A DNA stretch of 64,000 nt from V1-33 sp039795165. GTDB taxonomy: Bacteria > Verrucomicrobiota > Verrucomicrobiia > Verrucomicrobiales > V1-33. The stretch is taken from positions 1 through 64,000 of the forward strand of contig JBDKER010000025.1 in NCBI GenBank assembly GCA_039795165.1, written 5' to 3'. Shown in pieces: positions 27,040 through 35,227 of the stretch. The notes under the pieces were generated by a model, which was not told the origin of the DNA, searched no databases, and saw only the letters and a program-made list of their open reading frames with translations. Position numbers and translations under genes: made by a program. The first letter of the stretch is position 1, and each line of letters begins with the position of its first letter.

Positions 27040-27098
27040 GGGAAACTGGGATGGTCTGGGGGGCTGCGGTGGAATTCCCCGGCAGTCCCAGCGGAACT

Positions 27099-27824
27099 TC
27101 AGCGCTTTGGCTGGAGGGCGGCTGCGGGAAGGGAATCGGTGACGGTGACACCGGCGGTCTTGAGGTCGGCGATGGCCTTTCTGATGGATTCGGGGGCGAC
27201 GCCGCGGGAGAGTGATTCGACCATGGTGACATTGAATCCTGCGGCGGCGGCATCGAGGGCGGTGGCGCGGACGCAGTAGTCGGTGGCGACGCCGTAGACG
27301 ATGACGTCGGTGACGCCTGCCTTGCGGAGGGTGGCTTCCATTTCTGTTTTGGCTCCGCCGTCGTCCTTGAAGCCCGAGTAGCTGTCGTAGCGCTGGTCCT
27401 TGCCCTTCTGGACGATGCCGGTGAAGAGGCTGGCATCGAGGAGAATTTCTGCGCCTTTGGATTGCTGGATGCAGTGGGCAGGCCAGAGGACCTGATCGCG
27501 TCCGCGGAGCTGGATGACGTCGAAGGGTTTGTGGTCCTTGTGATTGGAGAAGAACGAGATGTGGTCTGCTGGGTGCCAGTCCTGGGTGGCGTAGATGAGG
27601 TGTCCGGCGGCCTTGAGCTGGGCGGTGGCGTCGGCGACGGCCTTGAGGTAGGCGGCATCGGTTCCGGCGACTGCGAGGGATCCTTTGTGTGCTTCGGTGA
27701 AGTCGCCCTGAATATCGACGACGATGACTGCGGAGCGGGATTTGGGGGTATCCTTTGCCTTGCTGAGGCTGGGGTAGCAGGCGGCGGCGAGACCGATGAG
27801 GAATGGGCGGCGGGAGGAATTCAT
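27099..27824 (-). CDS. Isochorismatase-fold nicotinamidase-like hydrolase with Tat-type signal peptide
   Basis: A 241-residue protein. The mature part is a near-complete nicotinamidase/pyrazinamidase: catalytic triad D37 (VVDIQGDF), K140 (VQKG) and C184 (GVATDYCVRATALDA). Metal-binding D82, H84 and H88 are in TQDWHPADHISF, with LWPAHCIQ and SYSGFKDD as in PncA. PncA hydrolyses nicotinamide to nicotinate for NAD salvage. The first 24 residues, MNSSRRPFLIGLAAACYPSL plus SKAK, look like a twin-arginine signal (SRRPFLI) with a cleavage site near 23. Most PncA proteins are cytoplasmic, so an exported form is unusual. It lies 72 bases downstream of the large cytochrome gene on the same strand. No other NAD gene is near. 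Confidence 0.87.
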   Translation of the reverse strand: MNSSRRPFLIGLAAACYPSLSKAKDTPKSRSAVIVVDIQGDFTEAHKGSLAVAGTDAAYLKAVADATAQLKAAGHLIYATQDWHPADHISFFSNHKDHKPFDVIQLRGRDQVLWPAHCIQQSKGAEILLDASLFTGIVQKGKDQRYDSYSGFKDDGGAKTEMEATLRKAGVTDVIVYGVATDYCVRATALDAAAAGFNVTMVESLSRGVAPESIRKAIADLKTAGVTVTDSLPAAALQPKR

Positions 27825-27896
27825 GGGCGTGGGGATCTGATCAGGACGAAATCCTCAGCCGGGGTCTGCTGCAATGGCGGAAATGTCAGGGTCGGA

Positions 27897-30800
27897 TCAG
27901 CGCAGCGAGATGAATTCGCGTGTATTGAGGAGGGCGAGGGTGAGGCTCTGGAGTGGGGAAGTGATGGCGGAGGGCTGGGCTGTGGCGATGGCGCGGCGGA
28001 GTTGTTCCGTGGCGGCGTCGATCTTCGCGAGTTGCTGCTGTTCCTCAGCTGAGAGGAGGTTCTGGATGGCCTGCGGGGTGACGATGGAGCCTTCGAGGGA
28101 GGCAGAGGCCGCGATTTCCGTTTCGGTGAGGGCGCGGCTGTGGAGTCGGGCGCGGTGGATGCTGCCTTTGAGGAGGCGGTCGGCTGAGGGGGATCCGTGG
28201 CGGCAGCCGAACTGGATCATGGATTGTCCGGCGGCGAAGGTGATCGGTCCACTGGAGCGGTAGGGCTGGCCATAGGGCTGGCCATTGCGGAAGATGCGGA
28301 TGGTGCCGTCGTCGGCCCATGTGATGGCGATGTGAACGGGGTTGGTTTCCGTTTCCGGGGGGCCGCCGACTGGCTGGGTGCGGGCGAAGACATTGCTGCC
28401 TGCGATCCACTGGGCGGGGTCGCGTTCAGCGAAGACGATGGCGTCGAAGGTATCGCCGCCGAGGTCCTGGATCGTGAACACACCGCCGCCGGACTGATTG
28501 GTGGTGGCGAGGCTGAGCCATGCTTCGAGGGTGCGGGCGCGCAGTGCGAACGGGAGTGGGTCCGTGGAGGCGAAGGCATCGGATCCATTGAGGTGGAGGG
28601 AGCCGTCGCGCAGGGTGGCTCCTCCGTGGAGTTTCAGGGGGATGGCGGGCTGGGTATCCGTGGTGAAGTCCCATTCCGCGAGAGGTTTGGGTGCGTTGCT
28701 GGATTCCGTGGTGGGCTTGGTCTTGCGGAGGCGTGCGATGACCGGGTTGATGAGGCGGGCGCGGGCGGCTTCCGTTTCTGCGAGTTGTGCGGTGAGGCGG
28801 GATTTGCCGGAATCGGCTGCGAGGATGGCGGTTTCCGAGGATGCCAGCCATGCGAGGGATTCGGCGGCTTCCTGCGGGGAGGGTTCGCGCTGGAAGGCAT
28901 CGAGGAAGAGCTGGCGTATCTGGCTGGGGGAATCCTTGTGGGCTGCGGCGATGCGGTTGGCCCAGTCGGCGGCCCATGACTGGACCTGGGGAGAATTCAT
29001 GAGGGTGAGGGCCTGGGCGGGGACGCTGGTGCTGTCGCGATTGCCGCGTGTGCTGCTGGGCACGGGGGCGTCGAAGGCGGTGAGGAAGGGGTCGAGGGCG
29101 TTGCGGATGACCTTGACGTAGACGCTGCGGACGGGGGAGGATCCGTCCTGTCCGGGGCCGCTGCCGGCGGTGAGTCTGCCGGTCATGGTGAGCATGCTGT
29201 CGCGGATGGCCTCGGCTTCGAGGCGGCGCAGGGGCCAGTGGGAAAGGAGCCGGTTCAGGGGATCGCGTTCGGTGGCTTCGGCAGAGGGAGTGCTGGAGGC
29301 CATGAATGCGTGACTGGTGACGATGGTGCGGAGGGTGGCTTTGAGGGAGCCGCCGTTCCGGTCGACTTCGCTGGCGAGCCAGTCGAGCAATTCCGGGTGG
29401 GAGGGGAGTTCGCCGAGTTTGCCGAAGTTGTCGGTGGTGGGAACGATGCCGCGGCCGAAGCAATGGTGCCAGAGTCGGTTGGCGATGACGCGGAGGGCGA
29501 GGGCTCTGCCTTTGGAGGCGATGCTGTCGGCGAGTTCGCGGCGTCCGCTGTCCTTTGGGTTCCATGGGGAAGGGTCGATGGCCGAGAGGAAGGCGCGGGG
29601 GACGGGCTGCGATGGTTTGCGGATGTCGCCGCGGGTGTAGAGGGTCCAGTCGGCGGCGTCGGCTTCGAGCACACCGGGGACGCGCACGGGTTCAGGGATG
29701 GAGTTTTCCGTTTCCCGGAGGGCGGCGATTTTCTGGGTGGTGGCAGCGAGGGCGTCTGCGGGCAGGGGCAGCAGTCCGGAGCGGCAGGCGAAATTCAGGA
29801 AGGTGGCGGCTTCCGGGGAGGCGGGCTGACGGTTGAGTTGTGCGAAGAGGATGCGCAGGGCGTCGCGGTAGCGGTCGAGCAGTTCGCCGCGCGAGCGCGG
29901 GGCTGGGCCCTTGAGCAGGAGGGGCAGTATGGCTGGCGCTTCCTGGGGCGTGGTGGCTGCATCCTGCGGGTACAGGATTTCCGAGATGCCGAACCATGCG
30001 CGTTCGCCGCCGCCGGTTTCGGCGGGGTGGTCCGGGTTGGTGACGGCTTCGACGTAGACGGTTTCGCCTTTCCAGTACTCCATGTCGAAGGCGATCCAGC
30101 GTGGTTCGTCGTGATCGAGGCCGGTTTTCGGGTAGATGAGACCGGCGCGGGGGTAGTGGTGGACGACGAAGCGGAGGGAAGCGTTGCGGCCGCAGGCCCG
30201 GACCCAGAGCCGACCGCCTTCACTTATGAAGCGGGCCGACTGGAAGATGCCGCGGTGGCGGCGCGAGAGGGAATCCGAGAAGCGGCCGGCGGGGCGGAAC
30301 TCGATGGGGGGATTCTGTGGTGGGTCGCTGGTGGTGAAGAGGGTTTCGCGGGAGTGGGTGGTCAGGCCCGGGCCGTGGGTGAAGACTTTCTCCTGCGTGT
30401 GGCCGCCGGGAGTCCAGCGGAAGCGAGCGGGGGCGGATTGGTGGGCCTGCTGGCGATCGATGGCTTCGCGGTGGCGTTTCTGGAGGTCGGACCATGCGGT
30501 GGCCATGGCGTCCGGCGGGAGGTCGCGGAGCTGGAGCCATGGTCCGAGCGGGCCGAGGCCGTCAGCGGCGGCGGCTTTGCGCTGGTTGTCGTCGGTTGGT
30601 TCCCAGTTGGCGAGTGCGGCGGCGGGGTCGGCGAGTGCGGACCAGCCTTCCAGAACCGAAGAAAGGACGGCAGCCTTCTGCTGGTGGAGTTTGGCGGCGA
30701 GGGATGGCTGTGCCGGGTCGGTGGAGGCGTCGATGATGCCGGGGCGGGAATTGGCGAAGACGCCGAACATGGCGTAGTAATCCTCCTGGCTGATGGCGTC

Positions 30801-31880
30801 GAATTTGTGGTGGTGGCAGCGGGCGCAGCTCACGGTGAGGCCGAGGAAGGCCTTTGAGACGACATCGACCTGGTTGTCTGTGAAGGTGACGAATTCGTCG
30901 AGGGCGTCGGTGGGTGTGAAGCCGTGGAATACCATGCGGAGGTGGGCCGGTCCGATGGCGGCTTCGTTGATGGCCGGGTTGCGGCCTGGGCGCGGTGGAA
31001 TGAGGTCGCCGGCGAGGTGTTCGCGGACGAGCTGGAAGTAGGGAATGTCGTCGTTGAGGGCGCGGATGAGGTAGTCGCGGTACTGCCATGCGTAGGGCAC
31101 GGCGGGGTCGCCTTCGCTGCCGTGGCTATCGGCGTAGCGGGTCCAGTCCATCCAGTGGCGGGCCCAGCGTTCGCCGAAGGCGGGCGACTGGAGGAGTCGG
31201 TCGACGAGAGCGGCCCATGTGGCGGGGCGGCTGGGTTCGTCTTTCCATGCGGTGAGGAAGGATTCTGTTTCTGCGGGCGACGGAGGGAGGCCGGTGAGCA
31301 CGAACGAGGCGCGGCGGATGAGGGAGCCGGGGTCGGCGGTGGGGGCCGGGGTGAGGCCTGCGTCCTGCAGGGGTTTCCGCAGGAAGCGGTCGATGGGGTG
31401 GGGGGATCCGCTGGATTCCGGTGGGGATGGATGCTGCAGGGGTTGCCAGCACCACCATTGGCGGCGGAGGGCAAAGGCAGCTGACCAGTCGCTGCTGGAG
31501 TTGTTGGACGGCTGGGATCGTGGGTCCGGGGCACCGTCGCGGATCCATGAGCGGAGGTTTTCGATGGCGAGGGCGGGAAGCGGGTCCGCATTCTTCGGCA
31601 TGCGGAGTTCGGGGTGCTGGCCTGAGATTGCCTTGATGAGAAGGCTCTCGTCCGGTTTGCCCGGGATGATGGCCGGGCCGCTGTCCCCGCCCTTGAGGAG
31701 ACCGTCGCGCCAGTCGATGCGGAGCCCGCCCTTCTGTTTTTCCGGGCCGTGGCAATCGTAGCAGGACGAGGCGAGGACTGGCCGGATGCGGTATTCGAAG
31801 AAGGCCGACTGATCCGGGGAAAGATCCGCCGCGGCGGCGAGGGTCGGCAGCGCGGCAAGGAGGAGGGCGGGGCGGAACAT
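27897..31880 (-). CDS. Planctomycete-type cytochrome c / DUF1549 / DUF1553 / LamG protein
   Basis: A 1327-residue exported protein with a signal peptide (about 1-18). The PSCyt1 domain (about 25-125) has the heme motif CYDCH (C40, C43, H44). DUF1549 (PSCyt2-type, about 160-370) ends with SCARCHHHKFD, a second CxxCH. After a long middle region, DUF1553 (PSD1, about 775-1020) has ANRLWHHCFGRGIVPTTDNF and NRDSTSVPAQALTLMNS. A LamG/concanavalin-like lectin domain (about 1065-1260) follows. These proteins are hallmarks of Planctomycetes and Verrucomicrobia and are linked, by inference, to polysaccharide or sulfated-glycan breakdown. The usual DUF1501 partner is not next to it; the upstream neighbour diverges. 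Its Trp codons show a striking preceding-codon bias (see findings). Confidence 0.95.
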   Translation of the reverse strand: MFRPALLLAALPTLAAAADLSPDQSAFFEYRIRPVLASSCYDCHGPEKQKGGLRIDWRDGLLKGGDSGPAIIPGKPDESLLIKAISGQHPELRMPKNADPLPALAIENLRSWIRDGAPDPRSQPSNNSSSDWSAAFALRRQWWCWQPLQHPSPPESSGSPHPIDRFLRKPLQDAGLTPAPTADPGSLIRRASFVLTGLPPSPAETESFLTAWKDEPSRPATWAALVDRLLQSPAFGERWARHWMDWTRYADSHGSEGDPAVPYAWQYRDYLIRALNDDIPYFQLVREHLAGDLIPPRPGRNPAINEAAIGPAHLRMVFHGFTPTDALDEFVTFTDNQVDVVSKAFLGLTVSCARCHHHKFDAISQEDYYAMFGVFANSRPGIIDASTDPAQPSLAAKLHQQKAAVLSSVLEGWSALADPAAALANWEPTDDNQRKAAAADGLGPLGPWLQLRDLPPDAMATAWSDLQKRHREAIDRQQAHQSAPARFRWTPGGHTQEKVFTHGPGLTTHSRETLFTTSDPPQNPPIEFRPAGRFSDSLSRRHRGIFQSARFISEGGRLWVRACGRNASLRFVVHHYPRAGLIYPKTGLDHDEPRWIAFDMEYWKGETVYVEAVTNPDHPAETGGGERAWFGISEILYPQDAATTPQEAPAILPLLLKGPAPRSRGELLDRYRDALRILFAQLNRQPASPEAATFLNFACRSGLLPLPADALAATTQKIAALRETENSIPEPVRVPGVLEADAADWTLYTRGDIRKPSQPVPRAFLSAIDPSPWNPKDSGRRELADSIASKGRALALRVIANRLWHHCFGRGIVPTTDNFGKLGELPSHPELLDWLASEVDRNGGSLKATLRTIVTSHAFMASSTPSAEATERDPLNRLLSHWPLRRLEAEAIRDSMLTMTGRLTAGSGPGQDGSSPVRSVYVKVIRNALDPFLTAFDAPVPSSTRGNRDSTSVPAQALTLMNSPQVQSWAADWANRIAAAHKDSPSQIRQLFLDAFQREPSPQEAAESLAWLASSETAILAADSGKSRLTAQLAETEAARARLINPVIARLRKTKPTTESSNAPKPLAEWDFTTDTQPAIPLKLHGGATLRDGSLHLNGSDAFASTDPLPFALRARTLEAWLSLATTNQSGGGVFTIQDLGGDTFDAIVFAERDPAQWIAGSNVFARTQPVGGPPETETNPVHIAITWADDGTIRIFRNGQPYGQPYRSSGPITFAAGQSMIQFGCRHGSPSADRLLKGSIHRARLHSRALTETEIAASASLEGSIVTPQAIQNLLSAEEQQQLAKIDAATEQLRRAIATAQPSAITSPLQSLTLALLNTREFISLR

Positions 31881-31983
31881 GGGAAAGAAGGTAGACGGGA
31901 ACCGGGGCCTGAGACCTGGTGGCGGCTAGGCAGTACGTGGCGCGGGCCTTTTTCCTGTCCGGGGAAGATTCGGGATGCGGACA

Positions 31984-32012
31984 TTGACACACATCGGGGA
32001 AATCCCTAATCT
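31984..32012 (+). promoter_or_regulatory. Sigma70-type promoter candidate for the TPR/pseudoenzyme/amidase operon
   Basis: TTGACA (31984-31989) is separated by exactly 17 bases from TAATCT (32007-32012). The -10 ends 17 bases before the ATG at 32030, so the leader would be only about 10 bases, with no Shine-Dalgarno. It lies in the spacer between the divergent cytochrome gene and the operon. Confidence 0.55.
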
Positions 32013-32029
32013 GCCGAATCTCTCCTGTC

Positions 32030-33370
32030 ATGAGCCCTGAATCGCCTGTGCCTCCTTCTGGAAGCGTCCGCACCTTGCGGATCGTCTGGGGATTTCTTGG
32101 CCTTGTGGCGATGGCGCAGGCGGGAGCGTGGGGCGTTTCGCTGCGGGGAAACCGTGTGGCTCCGGCGTTGGCTGAGGTGGCTCTTCCTGCGACGGGAGAA
32201 GCTTCCGGCGGGAAGGAAGCCAGTAAAGCGGCGGAATTGTCCGGCGAGGTGGTGGTGGTGGCTCCGGCGGTGGCTCCGGCGGTGGCTCCGACGGCGCAGC
32301 CGGTAACCGAGGCGGAGGGAATCCGGGAAGTTGATCCCTTTGAGATGCGGAAGGAGCAGTCGCGCGCCGCAGCGGACGTGGATGAGTCGGCGGGATCATC
32401 GGCTGATGAGCAGGTTCTGCTGCTGGAGGCGCGGGAGAAAGCCTTGCTCGAGGCGCTGGCTGCGGGTCGCGAAGTGCCGCTGGAGGATGCTGTGGTTCCT
32501 GAGAAGGCGGCGGCTCCGCTGGACACTCCGATCACCGACGAGAGCGTCCTTGCTCATCTCGATGAGGGGATCAATCTGCGGTCGACTGGTGACATGCAGG
32601 GAGCGCTGCAGCATCTGCGGGCGGCGTCTGCGGTGCTGCCTGACCATCCCCGCATTCTCTATCATCTGGCACTGACGCTCGACACGATGGGATTGCTGCG
32701 GAAATCGCAGCCTGTGTGGGAGCAACTGCGCGGTCTGGGCGAGGAAGCGGGGGATCTCTACACGATTGCGCGGGACAGGCTGCGTGACGGCGTGCCTGCT
32801 CCCCAGGAGCCCGAGGAGGACAAGGAGGAGAAGTTTGTGATCCGGAGTCTTGACGAGGAGCGGATTGACGAGCCCGGGGGAGGAGAGCGGCTGCGGTTCT
32901 CCGCGGTGCTGGAGAAGAAGACCGGCGATCCGGTGAACATGGACCGGATGACCCTTGCGATTCATTTCTTTGACACCGTGAACGGTCGCCGCATTGCGCG
33001 GTCGCTGGCGGAGGAAGCGGTGCTCAGTTGTCTCAGTGAGCCGGTTGACTGGAAGGACGGGACCGAGACGTTCGGGTTTGAGTACCGTCTGGCTCCGATG
33101 ACGCCGGATGAGATCCAGCGGATTGGCCGGTGCCGATACTATGGATGCACGCTGGAGGTGATTTACGAAGACCGGCTGCAGGATGCGACGGCGACGACGC
33201 CGGAGTTGCTGCAGATTGCGCGGGAACTGCCGCTGCCGGAGGTGGTGCCGTCCGATCCCGTGCTGGAGAGCGGGCCCTTGCCGCGCGGGGCGGTTCTGCC
33301 GCAGCCGGAGGTGCTGCCGGAGAACCTGCTGTTTCCGCCACCAGCACGGGGACCGCTGGTTCCGCGCTGA
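32030..33370 (+). CDS. Membrane-anchored TPR-containing protein of unknown function
   Basis: A 446-residue protein. An N-terminal membrane helix (about 16-36) could be an uncleaved signal. A Val/Ala/Pro low-complexity linker (about 75-95, repeats of VAPA) leads to an acidic coil. Residues 170-240 form TPR-like helices (DEGINLRSTGDMQGALQHLR, LYHLALTLDTMGLLRKSQPV). A beta-rich domain covers about 280-400 and a Pro-rich tail ends the chain. No enzymatic motif is seen. It is the first gene of a four-gene block with gaps of 3, 6 and 5 bases, and a good promoter lies just upstream. The context with an amidase and a pseudokinase suggests a scaffold role in the cell envelope; this is inference only. 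Confidence 0.75.
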   Translation: MSPESPVPPSGSVRTLRIVWGFLGLVAMAQAGAWGVSLRGNRVAPALAEVALPATGEASGGKEASKAAELSGEVVVVAPAVAPAVAPTAQPVTEAEGIREVDPFEMRKEQSRAAADVDESAGSSADEQVLLLEAREKALLEALAAGREVPLEDAVVPEKAAAPLDTPITDESVLAHLDEGINLRSTGDMQGALQHLRAASAVLPDHPRILYHLALTLDTMGLLRKSQPVWEQLRGLGEEAGDLYTIARDRLRDGVPAPQEPEEDKEEKFVIRSLDEERIDEPGGGERLRFSAVLEKKTGDPVNMDRMTLAIHFFDTVNGRRIARSLAEEAVLSCLSEPVDWKDGTETFGFEYRLAPMTPDEIQRIGRCRYYGCTLEVIYEDRLQDATATTPELLQIARELPLPEVVPSDPVLESGPLPRGAVLPQPEVLPENLLFPPPARGPLVPR

Positions 33371-33373
33371 ATC

Positions 33374-35221
33374 ATGATTGTGGTGATTGCCATGGACGAA
33401 CCGGCGGCCTGCGGGCGGCTGGCTGCGGCGCTGGGGGAGGGCGGTCGGCACCGGGTGCTTCCCGCCGGGAATCCGGAGGCTCTCGAGCGGTTGGCGGAGG
33501 AACTGGACGATCTGGACGTGCTGGTGTTTTCCGCGGGGTTTGGCGGGCTGGGTGGGCGGGAGATGCGCGATCGGCTGCGGCGGGAGTTTCCCGGGATGCA
33601 GGCGGTCGAGGCCGGCGGGGCGGCTGTGGAGGAAGTGAAGGCGTGGCTGGAGCAGGCCGAGGCGGCGAGAATGGGGAGCGGGCTGGAGGAACTGGGTGAT
33701 TATCTGGTGATGGAGAAGCGGCGGACGCTGCCGTGGACGGATACCTTCCGGGCCGTGCAGCGGAGTGTGAACCGCGAGGTCGTGCTGGAGCGGCTGAAAC
33801 CCGAGTTTGCGGGGGATGCGGAGTCCGTGGCGGCATTCCGGGCGATGGTGCGGGCGAGGGCGGCGGTGACGAATCCACTCATTGCGGCAGTCTACGAAGT
33901 GCAGGATTCCGGGGGCACCGTGTTCTATACCCGGGAACTCATGCGTGGCCGCACACCTGGGGAAATGGCGGCGGCCGGGGAAGTTCGGCCGGCCTCGGAA
34001 GTGGCGTCGGTTTTCACGGCGGTGGCGGAGGCGCTGGGCTGGCTGAAGTCGCATGGCATAGCGCGCGAAGTATTCCAGCCGGGGCATGTGTATCTGAGCG
34101 GGGACGGCACGGTGCGGGTGGCGAATCTGGCGGTCGCGGCTTTGCCGCAGGCTCCCGATGAGGCCGGGGAGATCCGTGCCCTTGCGTCGGCCATGCTGCC
34201 GCTGACTGATGAGACGGCTGGGGGGACGTCGGCATTACTGGCGCTGCTGCGGAGGGTGAAGATGGCCGGGGTACCCGAGGGGGCTTCGTGGGTCCAACTG
34301 GCGGCGCAGTTGCGGCGGATGCGGATGGAACCGGCGGAGGGAAGGCAGGCGGAGGCGGTGCCTCGGACCCGTCCGGTCTGGCTGGTGCCGACTGCCTTGC
34401 TGGGGATGGCGGGGCTGGTTGCTGCGGTTGTGCATTTTCAGTCGCGCCGGGTTGATTCTGTTCCTGAAGTGCGGCCGCCGGCCGGGATGGTGCGGATTCC
34501 GGCTGGCAAGTATCTGCGGGGCGAAGGGGTGGAGGCGGTGCTGCCGGAGTACTGGATTGACCGGCATGAGGTGCCGCTGAGTGTCTATGCGGCTTTTCTG
34601 GAGGCGCTGGCGGGGGGCGATCCCGGGCGGTTTGATCATCCCGAGCAGCCGGCTGGGAAGGCAGGGCATGAGCCCGCTGGATGGCCGGATATTCTTGCGG
34701 CGGCGCAGGGTGGGCGGAGTTGGCGGGGCGGGCGCCTCACGATGAATTCTCCGGTGTTCGGGGTCGATTGGTGGGATGCTTGGGCGTGTGCCCGGTGGAT
34801 GGGGCGGCGGCTGCCTGCGGCGGCCGAGTGGGAGAGGGCGGCGCGCGGTAAGGATGGCCGCCGTTATCCATGGGGGAACGATGCCAATCCCGGCCGGTTG
34901 GTGGCGGGAGCGGCTGCCGAGGCCGGTGGTGCCGGGGATGCTCAGGAAGGATCGTACTGGAGGGAAGTCGACCGTTTGGATGGGGACGTCAGTCCGGATG
35001 GGGTGGCGGGGTTGGCGGGCAATGTGGCCGAGTGGGTAGAGGACTGGGAGCCGCATCCGGAGTTACCTGACGAGCGCGTTCCGGTGTTTCTGGGCGGGGA
35101 TTTCCGGCAGACCCGGACGGTGCCGGTGCACACGCGGTGGCTGGCGGAGTCGGCGGAATATTCCCAGCCATTTCTCGGTTTCCGAACCGCTTCCTCTGAG
35201 CCACCGGACAGCAATCCCTGA
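33374..35221 (+). CDS. Degenerate receiver / pseudokinase / transmembrane / FGE-sulfatase-like fusion protein
   Basis: A 615-residue, four-part protein. Residues 1-95 resemble a response-regulator receiver, but the phospho-Asp position appears to be Ser (DVLVFSAGF, S53). Residues 110-315 follow a PknB-like kinase, yet every key motif is lost: VVLERLK (E139 for the VAIK Lys), REV at 231-233 for HRD, Q235 and H238 for the loop Lys and Asn, and NLA at 251-253 for DFG. A transmembrane helix spans 336-356. Residues 368-606 are an FGE/SUMF1-type domain (MVRIPAGKY, WWDAWACARWMGRRLPAAAE, YPWGND, GLAGNVAEWVEDW). Its C-terminal core reads FLGGDFRQT and lacks the Cys pair of formylglycine-generating enzymes. 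Topology puts the pseudokinase inside and the FGE-like domain outside. Likely a transmembrane scaffold or sensor. Confidence 0.85.
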   Translation: MIVVIAMDEPAACGRLAAALGEGGRHRVLPAGNPEALERLAEELDDLDVLVFSAGFGGLGGREMRDRLRREFPGMQAVEAGGAAVEEVKAWLEQAEAARMGSGLEELGDYLVMEKRRTLPWTDTFRAVQRSVNREVVLERLKPEFAGDAESVAAFRAMVRARAAVTNPLIAAVYEVQDSGGTVFYTRELMRGRTPGEMAAAGEVRPASEVASVFTAVAEALGWLKSHGIAREVFQPGHVYLSGDGTVRVANLAVAALPQAPDEAGEIRALASAMLPLTDETAGGTSALLALLRRVKMAGVPEGASWVQLAAQLRRMRMEPAEGRQAEAVPRTRPVWLVPTALLGMAGLVAAVVHFQSRRVDSVPEVRPPAGMVRIPAGKYLRGEGVEAVLPEYWIDRHEVPLSVYAAFLEALAGGDPGRFDHPEQPAGKAGHEPAGWPDILAAAQGGRSWRGGRLTMNSPVFGVDWWDAWACARWMGRRLPAAAEWERAARGKDGRRYPWGNDANPGRLVAGAAAEAGGAGDAQEGSYWREVDRLDGDVSPDGVAGLAGNVAEWVEDWEPHPELPDERVPVFLGGDFRQTRTVPVHTRWLAESAEYSQPFLGFRTASSEPPDSNP

Positions 35222-35227
35222 ATACAA

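Noticed and set aside
27040..27098. CTGGGA ... TCCCAG inverted repeat between the convergent DUF4239 and nicotinamidase genes
   Set aside because: Six-base arms with a loop of about 37 bases and no T-run on either side; not a credible terminator.
29238..30857. A 539-codon plus-strand frame opposite the DUF1549/DUF1553 gene
   Set aside because: Shadow of the real gene: Gly/Ala/Glu-rich, no motif, no start context.
27897..31880. Depletion of CCTGG as avoidance of a CCWGG restriction/Dcm-type site
   Set aside because: CCAGG, the same duplex site, occurs within coding sequences (for example Asn-Gln-Val codons), so a duplex-level restriction explanation does not fit what I see.
34475..35215. The FGE-like domain as the activator of the arylsulfatase at 41747
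   Set aside because: The C-terminal core lacks the two catalytic cysteines of formylglycine-generating enzymes, so it should not make formylglycine.
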